NCBI GenBank assembly: GCA_963965975.1
Contig: OZ014412.1
Location: 14,460,849-14,524,848, forward strand
DNA from: Xestospongia bergquistia
Lineage: Eukaryota; Porifera; Demospongiae; Haplosclerida; Petrosiidae
Direction: 5' to 3'
Length of the DNA stretch: 64,000 nt
The notes beneath the pieces were generated by a model that saw nothing but the letters and a program-made list of their open reading frames with translations, was not told the DNA's origin and searched no databases. Made by a program: the position numbers and the translations under genes. Positions 61,901-64,000 of this stretch are shown piece by piece; the stretch's first letter is position 1, and each line of letters starts with the position of its first letter.

Positions 61901-62125
61901 AAGCTGCAAAGAGCAGTTGTTCATTCTATTATAAAGACAGACATGTATCATATATTGTAGTATAGTGAGTATATAGATCAGTCCTTATAGAAGACCATCT
62001 TTTATAAAGATATTCTGTTTATACAATAACACTAATATATGAATTTAGTTAGTATCACAGTGATATATAGGGATAATAACATAATAATAGAAACATTATA
62101 GACTTACTAGTTTATACTGAGACAT
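17571..62125 (-). CDS. ANK - ROC/COR GTPase - death domain protein (eight exons, 1010 residues)
   Basis: This spliced gene is assembled by reading the minus strand. Eight coding exons have GT/AG borders and compatible phases, and their lengths 18+93+99+99+99+184+2097+344 make an uninterrupted 3033-nt frame. Order: MSQYKL start; ankyrin repeats, residues about 7-175; P-loop GAPGTGKSS near 222-230; Ser/Thr/Asp-rich insert; DSGGQ near 380-384; COR from about 545; Cys-rich segment near 843-870; death domain from about 897. The family logic is DAPK1-like ROCO proteins: a GTPase switch that dimerises through COR, ankyrin repeats that bind partners and a death domain that recruits others in cell-death or innate signalling. 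Those roles are inferred; here the kinase is absent. Introns reach 13 kb and are full of transposons. No transcript evidence is available to me, and alternative exons may exist. Confidence 0.85.
18333..20429 (-). CDS. Exon 7: ROC-like GTPase, COR and Cys-rich region
   Basis: One 2097-nt exon without stops. An ATG lies upstream at 20454, but the acceptor TTCTTTTTCTACAG just before ATTATTCTAAG fits better, because phase-1 joining gives [19 protein letters not shown]. The P-loop is [10 protein letters not shown]. About 150 residues later, after a Ser/Thr/Asp-rich stretch ([19 protein letters not shown]), comes [19 protein letters not shown], a Walker-B/switch-II motif as in ROC and G-alpha proteins. 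[11 protein letters not shown] may be a remnant of the base-recognition strand. COR follows: [58 protein letters not shown]. Near the end is [14 protein letters not shown] plus TCC, possibly zinc-binding. The donor is CAAG/GTTAGC at 18333/18332. Confidence 0.88.
21337..21520 (-). CDS. Exon 6: last ankyrin repeat and linker
   Basis: The exon opens after acceptor CATTATATAG and reads [20 protein letters not shown], then [20 protein letters not shown], then [10 protein letters not shown]. The donor AAAAAAG/GTAGTT leaves phase 1, exactly what exon 7 needs. The repeat carries the TPLH and NGAD consensus. An apparent open frame here in another register (21301-21555) is a shadow of this exon. Confidence 0.88.
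21874..22513. mobile_element. piggyBac-type MITE (CCCTTAGAGGAC ends)
   Basis: The left end is TTAA/CCCTTAGAGGACTAC. The right end is GGCGTGGTCCTCTAAGGG/TTGA, where one base of the TTAA has changed. The ends match the left end of piggyBac-3 at 33047 and two related MITEs at 27381-27559 and 40387-40739, so it was probably mobilised by that transposase. It has subterminal TCACGAAATTGTGA palindromes and no coding capacity. It sits in the intron between exons 6 and 5. Confidence 0.8.
22514..23999. other. Intron sequence without recognised elements
   Basis: This is part of the nearly 9-kb intron between exons 6 and 5. No recognised gene, repeat end or open frame was seen, apart from a short piece at about 22725-22800 resembling the start of the 24671 repeat. 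Confidence 0.4.
24000..24119. repeat. Copy of the intron piece next to exon 4
   Basis: It is nearly identical to 39680-39800, including the run ATGTAACAACTTATAGATAA and the ending GTCATGTATA. The 39.7-kb copy lies only 35 bp from ankyrin exon 4. Here it is joined directly to a copy of the 29.7-kb region instead. Confidence 0.85.
24121..24664. repeat. Duplicated intron block 1 (copy A)
   Basis: It is nearly identical to 29704-30244, from TACACAGTGATAAAG to TAAGAAGTTATAAC. A minus-strand frame of 80-94 codons is shared by both copies but has no recognisable domain and looks incidental. In copy B this block ends about 150 bp before ankyrin exon 5; in copy A the exon is missing. Confidence 0.9.
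24671..25347. repeat. Duplicated intron block 2 (copy A)
   Basis: It is nearly identical to 31863-32526, from TGGCATGTACAAAAAGTC to CACCAGAGATGCAATGA. More diverged relatives lie at about 28745-29310 and 39230-39580. In copy A it follows block 1 almost directly; in copy B 1.6 kb with ankyrin exon 5 lies between. Confidence 0.9.
25348..26992 (+). pseudogene. Gypsy pol fragment (copy A), without LTRs
   Basis: It corresponds to 36041-37557 of the complete Gypsy element. It has the end of the protease region, then reverse transcriptase ([28 protein letters not shown], then AYINDI in place of the usual Y-x-D-D) and RNase H ([43 protein letters not shown]). It has stops, for example after AIFQ, and frameshifts. 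It retains about 100 bp of the RT connection region and part of RNase H that the 36-kb copy has lost. It ends abruptly after GCTAATCAA without an LTR. It is antisense to the host gene. Confidence 0.9.
26993..27170. repeat. Direct repeat flanking intron block 4, copy 1
   Basis: ATTGTTAGCTTCAGT and CTTATTAAATATGCACGTG, followed by AACTATGACCTCTT, recur at 27687-27890 with moderate divergence. The two copies bracket the duplicated block at 27223-27577. Confidence 0.7.
27223..27577. repeat. Duplicated intron block 4 (copy A), with a MITE
   Basis: It matches 40231-40756, from ATAGAACTTATATTATTAAT to CAGGTAACCTAT. Both contain a MITE with CCxTTAGAGGACxAC / GGTCCTCTAAGGG ends. The copy A MITE (27381-27559) is shorter through an internal deletion. 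Confidence 0.85.
27381..27559. mobile_element. piggyBac-type MITE, internally deleted
   Basis: The ends ATTAGAGGACCACAC and GGTCCTCTAAGGG belong to the piggyBac-3 end family. The interior retains the palindromic GTGTCGTGAAATTGTGACA segment. The flanking TTAA is not preserved. The same insertion occurs in copy B (40387-40739), so it predates the duplication. Confidence 0.75.
27687..27890. repeat. Direct repeat flanking intron block 4, copy 2
   Basis: This is the partner of 26993-27170; it shares AAATATGCACGTGAACTATG and a downstream TTTCAATCCA block. Confidence 0.7.
27990..28611. mobile_element. TTAA-flanked MITE with CCTCGCTG ends
   Basis: An intact TTAA (27986-27989) precedes CCTCGCTGACTG, and CTGCAGCGAGG ends at 28611 just before TTAA (28612-28615). 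The short inverted ends and TTAA duplication mark piggyBac-type transposition, but the end sequence differs from the other piggyBac families here. It contains a (GT)n run at 28005-28030 and no coding frame. Confidence 0.75.
28005..28030. repeat. (GT)n microsatellite
   Basis: Thirteen GT units lie immediately inside the left end of the MITE at 27990. Confidence 0.95.
28745..29310. repeat. Diverged copy of intron block 2
   Basis: It shares GTACAAAAAGTCAT, ACTGCATAAATGGACTGTCT and AGTAGTAACTTTGACAAG with 24671 and 31863 but is clearly more diverged, so it stems from an older duplication. Confidence 0.7.
29704..30244. repeat. Duplicated intron block 1 (copy B)
   Basis: It is the partner of 24121-24664. 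It lies directly 3' (in gene sense) of ankyrin exon 5 and begins the collinear series of four duplicated blocks that runs to 40756. Confidence 0.9.
30396..30494 (-). CDS. Exon 5: ankyrin repeat (33 codons)
   Basis: Acceptor TTTTTTAG, then 99 nt, then donor GTTAGT, phase 0 at both sides. It reads [20 protein letters not shown] followed by [13 protein letters not shown], a full ankyrin repeat with TPLH and GAN motifs. About 21 of 33 residues match exon 3, and the adjacent intron bases are also similar to those beside exon 3. Confidence 0.9.
31863..32526. repeat. Duplicated intron block 2 (copy B)
   Basis: It is the partner of 24671-25347 and ends in GAGATGCAATGA, the point where copy A jumps directly into Gypsy sequence. 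Confidence 0.9.
32527..33046. other. Intron sequence without recognised elements
   Basis: It lies between duplicated block 2 and the left end of piggyBac-3. I see no gene or repeat. Confidence 0.4.
33370..34434 (-). pseudogene. piggyBac-3 transposase, C-terminal two thirds
   Basis: Reading continues from 39028 across the Gypsy insertion: [20 protein letters not shown] (first Asp), then [40 protein letters not shown] (second Asp) and KFYTSP. After a poorly conserved middle with stops comes a Cys-rich tail: [20 protein letters not shown], then CPENPAL, a stop, then DECFRKYHT. The frame changes near 34080 and the third Asp motif is not evident, so it is inactive. Confidence 0.8.
34440..34605 (+). 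repeat. 5' LTR of the Gypsy element
   Basis: It runs from TGTGGTAACTTAAATAAACC to TAGAATTACAACA. It contains TATATAAATG, a possible promoter element, and is 166 bp long, short for Gypsy LTRs. Confidence 0.95.
34631..35442 (+). pseudogene. Gypsy gag with nucleocapsid zinc knuckles
   Basis: It starts [20 protein letters not shown] and includes a capsid-like helical region ([31 protein letters not shown]). It ends in two cysteine motifs: [13 protein letters not shown], which is irregular, and [14 protein letters not shown], a standard C-x2-C-x4-H-x4-C knuckle. Stops interrupt it after ETLETL, after NLTFD and near 35180, so no full Gag can be made. The frame is otherwise maintained to the MITE insertion. 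Confidence 0.85.
35437..35856. mobile_element. 420-bp MITE inserted in the Gypsy element
   Basis: The terminal inverted repeats are GTGACCAGATATGCATAAAG + GGACCACTT on the left and the complement of GTGACCGGATTTGCGAAAAG + GGACCACTTCTGTC on the right. ATTT lies on both sides (35433-35436 and 35857-35860). It is a reverse-oriented relative of 58928-59348; a fragment also lies at 7416. It separates gag from protease. The apparent start of a protease frame at 35745 is MITE sequence. Confidence 0.88.
35888..38866 (+). pseudogene. Gypsy pol: protease, RT, RNase H, integrase
   Basis: Protease has [21 protein letters not shown] has [29 protein letters not shown] and [11 protein letters not shown], with Asn where the first catalytic Asp of Y-x-D-D belongs. 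About 120 bp after TRVLNC is deleted, removing the primer-grip/thumb start. RNase H has [11 protein letters not shown], but the segment leading to its central [11 protein letters not shown] is deleted. Integrase has CNMCQ of the zinc finger, [17 protein letters not shown] and NGLAERAVQ, so all three D, D, E residues survive. The C-terminal tail ([12 protein letters not shown]) follows a TGA at 38579-38581 and reaches the polypurine tract. Stops also occur at 37089 and near 37777. Confidence 0.9.
38860..39027 (+). repeat. 3' LTR of the Gypsy element
   Basis: It is 168 bp and matches the 5' LTR except for two single-base insertions and one substitution (CACTAG for CAATAG). Confidence 0.95.
39028..39190 (-). 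pseudogene. piggyBac-3 transposase, N-terminal side of the Gypsy insertion
   Basis: The minus strand reads FFRKVFS, a stop, then [12 protein letters not shown], then [10 protein letters not shown], and continues in sense at 34434 with [11 protein letters not shown]. This is the region just before the first catalytic Asp in piggyBac proteins. It shows that the Gypsy element landed inside this gene. Confidence 0.75.
39230..39580. repeat. Diverged copy of intron block 2
   Basis: It contains the series ACAGTATCCTGGTATATTCA, then GTCAAACCATTAACTTA, then ATGGAATAAACATAGTGATG. These correspond to parts of 24671-25347, 28745-29310 and 31863-32526. Confidence 0.65.
39836..39934 (-). CDS. Exon 4: ankyrin repeat (33 codons)
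   Basis: It is 99 nt between acceptor TATGTAG and donor GTAAGT, phase 0. It reads [20 protein letters not shown], then [14 protein letters not shown] complete ankyrin repeat. Confidence 0.9.
40231..40756. repeat. Duplicated intron block 4 (copy B), with a MITE
   Basis: It is the partner of 27223-27577. It closes the collinear duplicated series on the 5' side (gene sense). Confidence 0.85.
40387..40739. mobile_element. piggyBac-type MITE (CCCTTAGAGGAC ends)
   Basis: It runs from CCCTTAGAGGACTACGCC to GTGGTCCTCTAAGGG. The right subterminal region holds TATCACGAATTTGTGATA, a near palindrome also seen in the MITE at 21874. No TTAA remains at its borders. It is non-coding. Confidence 0.8.
42160..44345 (-). 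pseudogene. piggyBac-2 transposase, nearly complete
   Basis: The probable start is ATG 44345, reading [20 protein letters not shown]. Acidic and Gly/Arg-rich segments follow ([20 protein letters not shown] near 43660). The catalytic core is well kept: [29 protein letters not shown] and [19 protein letters not shown] supply the three Asp positions. [11 protein letters not shown] and a C-terminal Cys/His cluster ([12 protein letters not shown], then [11 protein letters not shown]) end it. Possible introns lie between 44265 and 43900. Stops near 43730, 43450 and 42260 and a frame change near 42590 indicate damage. It is the least decayed of the four piggyBac genes here. Confidence 0.85.
44095..44146. 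repeat. (TA)n microsatellite
   Basis: About 20 TA units lie within the piggyBac-2 interior, in a possible intron of the transposase. Confidence 0.95.
45976..46640. mobile_element. Small element inserted in the THAP transposon
   Basis: The left end CTTAAGTAAACTTTTATTTG and the inverted right end CTTAAGTAAATTATTATTTG are followed inward by copies of CTAAATTTAGCG-like motifs on both sides. The insertion lies where the DDE part of the THAP transposase should be. A plus-strand frame of 84 codons is inside (listed separately). Confidence 0.7.
46236..46499 (+). CDS. Unrecognised acidic-tailed protein fragment in the small element
   Basis: The frame reads [40 protein letters not shown], then [20 protein letters not shown], ending in DEDEDS and TAA. 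A CAG just before the segment could be a splice acceptor, so it may be a last exon. An acidic tail is common in transposon proteins. I do not recognise the family. It may be cargo or a captured host exon. Confidence 0.35.
   Translation, partial: EVKVIDETYRRSPLVQGGLEIPVLATIIMDYSTNNHAKIEKFEILFNMLYQEPVNGKFTDATADILRTIHSDDEADELESTDEDEDS
46658..47545 (-). pseudogene. THAP-domain transposase, N-terminal half, one in-frame stop
   Basis: It starts [18 protein letters not shown]. This begins the C2-C-H THAP zinc finger (C-x4-C, later CSDHF) that binds the transposon ends. After CDTVMT there is one TGA (47093-47095), and the same frame continues through a coiled coil ([18 protein letters not shown]) into a helix-turn-helix: [18 protein letters not shown], then [18 protein letters not shown]. 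These are the THAP + HTH_Tnp_4 modules that precede a DDE_Tnp_4 domain in related transposases. The DDE domain is absent: the frame ends at the inserted small element. The copy could bind DNA only if the TGA is an error. Confidence 0.85.
47700..49138 (+). pseudogene. Tc1/mariner-like (DDE_3) transposase, missing the second catalytic Asp
   Basis: The N-terminal helix-turn-helix part ([18 protein letters not shown], then [20 protein letters not shown]) leads to [18 protein letters not shown] with the first Asp. RLIILGAGG and [19 protein letters not shown] follow in shifted frames. At the second Asp the sequence is [15 protein letters not shown]; relatives have a D-N-A triplet after VM, so nine bases appear lost. 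The third site is [11 protein letters not shown]. The tail [17 protein letters not shown] and acidic [16 protein letters not shown] end at TAG 49136. Two or three frame changes and the lost Asp make it inactive. Confidence 0.8.
49139..49555. other. Intron sequence without recognised elements
   Basis: A plus frame of 61 codons (49363-49548) is open but has no recognisable domain. No repeat ends were seen. Confidence 0.35.
49556..49725 (+). repeat. Possible degraded LTR (5')
   Basis: TCTCTGTTG, AATAAGCTTTATGCTTATCC and the following TTATAATAGACTGAAGACTTG resemble 52860-53045. A Gypsy pol relic (51160-52700) lies between the two. This supports an old LTR pair, though ends and target duplications are not recognisable. 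Confidence 0.5.
49740..49905. repeat. Three-copy dispersed repeat, copy 1
   Basis: TTTTAGTTTTAGTAACAATA, then CAAGAACTAATACTGTACTA, then TATATTTCTGTGGTAC is shared with 53632-54000 and 57668-58040. This is the shortest and most diverged copy. Confidence 0.7.
50150..51060 (-). pseudogene. MULE transposase relic (second family)
   Basis: The minus strand reads [20 protein letters not shown], then [20 protein letters not shown], then [14 protein letters not shown]: the MULE DDE block in which the D of VADFE is catalytic. Further on, in other frames, are [13 protein letters not shown], a Trp-containing [10 protein letters not shown] and [10 protein letters not shown], matching the usual C-terminal order of these proteins. 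Stops and frameshifts are frequent. It lies between the Gypsy relic and its possible 5' LTR. Confidence 0.75.
51160..52700 (+). pseudogene. Old Gypsy pol relic
   Basis: Scattered but ordered pol fragments occur: [18 protein letters not shown] (entry to RT), [31 protein letters not shown] (active-site region, again Asn at the first Asp), [29 protein letters not shown] and a later RNase H trace near 52080-52300. Nearly every segment is in a different frame. It is a different lineage from the element at 34440. Confidence 0.75.
52860..53045 (+). repeat. Possible degraded LTR (3')
   Basis: It is similar to 49556-49725, with GATAAGCTTTATACTTGTCC and a TTTATAATAAACTAGATACT segment that contains AATAAA. 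Confidence 0.5.
53274..53372 (-). CDS. Exon 3: ankyrin repeat (33 codons)
   Basis: It is 99 nt, phase 0, acceptor ATATCTTTTAG, donor GTTAGT. It reads [20 protein letters not shown], then [13 protein letters not shown]. Its donor and 5' intron flank resemble those of exon 5. Confidence 0.9.
53632..54000. repeat. Three-copy dispersed repeat, copy 2
   Basis: It begins TTTTGGTACTAGAACTAAAA and keeps AACAATACAGGAACTAATAC. Its similarity to 57668-58040 extends over about 370 bp, into AGTATAATTGTCTTGTAC and TCCTCTACCTGAACTGTAG. Confidence 0.8.
54021..54116. repeat. (CA)n(TA)n microsatellite
   Basis: About 37 CA units are followed by TA units. The Cys-Val frame on the minus strand is an artefact. 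Confidence 0.95.
54717..55890 (+). pseudogene. Gypsy pol fragment (RT end, RNase H, integrase start)
   Basis: RT end: [20 protein letters not shown], then [12 protein letters not shown]. Connection: [20 protein letters not shown]. RNase [15 protein letters not shown], then [20 protein letters not shown], then [12 protein letters not shown]. Tether: [10 protein letters not shown]. Integrase zinc-finger start: [12 protein letters not shown]. Four or more frameshifts separate these, and no LTR is visible at either side. The sequence differs from the 34440 element, so it is another Gypsy family. Confidence 0.85.
55901..56600. other. Intron sequence without recognised elements
   Basis: There are only AT-driven open frames; no domain or repeat ends seen. 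Confidence 0.35.
56615..56740 (+). pseudogene. Tiny LINE reverse-transcriptase fragment
   Basis: [13 protein letters not shown], then LMNQKIDLN and NLTINT is the catalytic F/Y-A-D-D segment of non-LTR retrotransposons and the few residues after it. It ends at the TTAA of the next element and has no recognisable upstream RT. Confidence 0.7.
56745..57110. mobile_element. piggyBac-4-related MITE (one end intact)
   Basis: TTAA (56741-56744) precedes CCCTTTCACCACGCG and a small hairpin (ACGCGTTTCTCGTGGGTGTG). Similarity to 4089-4330 extends through GGATCTTCTCGCTAGTCA to GGAAAGAAGGTAAG. The right end was not found; the similarity fades before the (TA)n run. Confidence 0.6.
57190..57230. repeat. 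(TA)n microsatellite
   Basis: About 18 TA units lie 3' of the piggyBac-4-related sequence. Confidence 0.95.
57668..58040. repeat. Three-copy dispersed repeat, copy 3
   Basis: ATTTTGGTACTAGAACTAAA, AACAATACAGGAACTAATAC and GTACTAAAATGATTTCAATT match copy 2. Minus-strand open frames across it (57809-58066) have no recognised domain. Confidence 0.8.
58928..59348. mobile_element. 421-bp MITE (GTGACC/GGGACCACTT family)
   Basis: It is an inverted copy of the MITE in the Gypsy element. It begins GTGACCTACTTTGCC + AAAAGGACCACTTCTGTC and ends AAGTGGTCCC...GGTCAC. It shares internal GTATGCGGGGGTGG and GCGTTTTCATATATTA blocks in the opposite orientation. A convincing target duplication is not visible here. 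Confidence 0.85.
59349..61832. other. Intron 2 sequence near the 5' end of the main gene
   Basis: This is AT-rich with no recognised gene. A minus frame of 65 codons at 60015-60212 is probably chance. Confidence 0.4.
61833..61925 (-). CDS. Exon 2: N-terminal ankyrin repeat (31 codons)
   Basis: It is 93 nt, phase 0, acceptor TTTATAATAG, donor GTAAGT. It reads [20 protein letters not shown], then [11 protein letters not shown]. This is a typical first (capping) ankyrin repeat, lacking the TPLH start. Confidence 0.88.
62108..62125 (-). CDS. Exon 1: start codon (MSQYKL)
   Basis: ATGTCTCAGTATAAACTA is followed by GTAAGT. The six codons join exon 2 in phase 0, giving [15 protein letters not shown]. 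The exon is tiny and was chosen because it is the first ATG with a perfect donor upstream of the first ankyrin repeat. An alternative first exon further upstream cannot be excluded. Confidence 0.7.
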
Positions 62126-63017
62126 TTATAAAAAGTGTAGGTTCTCAAAACACTGTCTTCATCAAGATAGAACAGGAGATAGATCACATGATCTAAATGA
62201 ATTGTAATCTAATTATAATAACTTGAGATTAGCATATCTGTAGAATGAAAGAAAGTTATAGGAATAAGCTGAGGACATTTCATTAAATCTATGATAGCTA
62301 CAATGTTTCTGAATTTCAACTTTCCTCTCAAATTTTTCCTTACTATATGAATATTCCTTTTGCTGACAGTGGAATGAATGAAACATTTCATAGATAGGAA
62401 GAATAAAAAAATGTTTGAGAAATTGTTTTCCTTTTTAAATTTATTGTCAGGTTAAATGACTTAGCAATATTGTTTAATACAATCTATTCTTGTTTTACAG
62501 ACATTATGTCCACTAACTAGCCTTCATATTTTTAGGATTTCTTGCAATATCAAAGATACAGTCATGTTATTTTACCAGGATAACGTGTTTTATAAGGTTT
62601 ACAGACCAGAAAGTCAGTAATTATAATATTATTGCGCCATAAAATATTACAAAGATCATGACTCATATTCAAAAGCATGAAATACTTATTAGAACAAAGA
62701 CGATAGTTATAGAGATCCCTATTTTAAATTTACTCTTATTAATTGATTAATTGTTGTGAAGGTACACCTTAAATGCAACATTACTATTACAGCAGAAACA
62801 CCTGTCATATACCAAAGTATCCATTGTTGTACACACCACATATACAAACAAGTATCCAAATCCAAGTATTCAAACTTGTATGACAGGCTTATTAATTCAA
62901 CTACTAGACACACCCTCGTAATAGAGTAGAGCACGTGCGCTAGTACTTGACAACCTAGAAGAAGGAAAGGAAATTTGGCTGTGACTGAGCGTGAAATCTG
63001 TGAATACTTTTATCATT
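62126..63017. promoter_or_regulatory. Divergent intergenic region between the main gene and the right-hand gene
   Basis: The two genes point away from each other across about 0.9 kb, so their promoters must lie here. CACGTGCGC at 62932-62940 contains an E-box core just before the plus-strand gene. I see no convincing TATA pair. Assignment by position only. Confidence 0.4.
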
Positions 63018-64000
63018 ATGAACTTTTTGAGGCTGAAGACTAATAAAGGGAGATCTCCTCCTACGTCGAAGAAAAGCATATCGCGAAAACACTTCATTAA
63101 CAAAGAGAATGTGGCGCCAACCAGGACAAGGCAAACATCTACTACTCCACAGTATATGCTAGGTGATGATTTGTTTAGTTTACACTCTATTACTAAATAG
63201 GTTGTGGTAGATTCTGGAAATAATGATGATGAATGTGGTAAAAGTCTATCTGAAAATGATGGTGAAATATTTTTCTTACCTGACCCCAAGCTAAATAAAA
63301 CAAACACTGTTTTGCCACCTGTGAATTTGTGTTCCCCTTCAAGCAGTTGTGATGTCAATCTACCTAAAAGCAGTGCTGTTGTTGATCAAATGCATTTTGT
63401 TGACTCTTCCTAGGCTCAGATCTTTGACATTTGGGGTGTGAGTGCATCCCATTCACAAACAGATATAAATATTGCTTCTACAATAACAAGAAGCAATGTT
63501 ACAGCATTTGATTGACCAACAGAAGACTTTCACTTCAAAAATGGATGAAACAGATCCAAGGCACACCACAGCGGAGAACCTGATGAAGGAAGATTCACTT
63601 TCGTCAAATAGTAGCACACCAGAGAGAGAAAAGCAAAGGATTGCTAAGGATCTTATGGTACATTTCTGTTTGATTCTTGTGCTCATTTGATTGATTTTTT
63701 TAGAACAAGATCTCATCGTTGTATGATGCTTTACAAGAAAATGAAGAAGAAGAAATATAGAGTTAAAATTCATAGGGTATGAATTTTCCTCATTAAGATT
63801 ATTGATTCTTAGAAATTTAAGAACAGAGGAGATATTGTTAGAAAGACTGACCTTCAGTACTGGAATGACATAACATTGGATCACATGTCTGAAATAAATG
63901 ATCATCCCTCCAACACTGAAGTTATTGTCATTGATAAACCTACTTGGAGATCTGAAGGTATATTTTACAATTATGTACCTCAGTAATCTTTTTTAATTGG
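63018..64000 (+). CDS. Unrecognised multi-exon gene, 5' part (runs off the window)
   Basis: The first ATG in frame is 63018 (MNFLRLKTNKGRSPPTSKKS). The first exon is basic and contains KENVAPTRTRQTSTTPQYML. A 48-nt intron (GT at 63163, TACTAA branch motif, AG at 63210) removes a TAG and joins to DSGNNDDECGKSLSENDGEI. Later pieces are KTFTSKMDETDPRHTTAENL, MKEDSLSSNSSTPEREKQRI, then after a TTTTTTTAG acceptor NKISSLYDALQENEEEEI, and finally DLQYWNDITLDHMSE and VIVIDKPTWRSE before a GTATAT donor at about 63958. The W-N-D-x-T and W-R-S-E tail is reminiscent of uncharacterised sponge proteins I cannot name. The middle splice sites (63413-63530) are unclear. Function unknown. Confidence 0.5.

Noticed and set aside
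62897-63358. Minus-strand 153-codon frame
   Set aside because: Mostly antisense to the plus-strand gene at 63018, whose splice-consistent frame has better composition; no domain seen in the minus frame. The same applies to 63453-63905.
1-64000. tRNA, rRNA or other structured RNA genes
   Set aside because: I looked for tRNA arm motifs and conserved rRNA segments by eye and found none; a covariance search would be needed to be certain.

Overview
This is an AT-rich animal nuclear window with long introns and many decayed transposons. It has no bacterial operons, ribosome binding sites, tRNA or rRNA genes. The main host gene joins ankyrin repeats, a ROC-COR GTPase and a death domain. A second ANK/death fragment, a WDFY3-like N-terminus, very short introns and heavy piggyBac/Gypsy/MULE content all fit an early-branching metazoan. 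A demosponge such as Amphimedon is my best guess, but this is inference, not identification.

Main result: the minus strand of 17571..62125 carries one complete gene of about 44.5 kb whose eight coding exons I could place by splice sites and reading phase. They are 62125-62108, 61925-61833, 53372-53274, 39934-39836, 30494-30396, 21520-21337, 20429-18333 and 17914-17571. Together they sum to 3033 nt, an exact open frame of 1010 residues plus stop. The order is five ankyrin repeats, a P-loop/DSGGQ ROC-like GTPase with a Ser/Thr-rich insert, COR, a Cys-rich segment and a C-terminal death domain. This resembles the C-terminal architecture of DAPK1 without the kinase. An ORF caller sees only exon 7 because the small exons are separated by introns up to 13 kb.

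Layout. 1-4 kb: WDFY3-like N-terminal exon (minus) and a frameshifted, GTPase-less ANK/death paralogue (minus). 4-6.2 kb and 7.9-9.8 kb: two piggyBac relics (minus). 12.6-13.9 kb: tandem repeat array. 17.5-21.5 kb: 3' exons of the main gene. 21.9-41 kb: introns holding a collinear but eroded segmental duplication (24.1-27.6 kb against 29.7-40.8 kb), TTAA-type MITEs, and a third piggyBac gene split by a Gypsy element that itself carries a MITE. 41-49.2 kb: a MULE split by a TTAA-flanked piggyBac, a THAP transposon with perfect 69-bp inverted repeats split by a smaller element, and a Tc1/mariner gene. 49.5-58 kb: MULE, Gypsy and LINE relics plus a three-copy dispersed repeat. 58-62 kb: the 5' end of the main gene. 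62.9-64 kb: a divergent plus-strand gene, cut by the window edge.

The host genes are on the minus strand except for the last. All four piggyBac transposases are also minus, while the Gypsy elements, the first MULE and the Tc1 copy are plus, antisense to the host gene.
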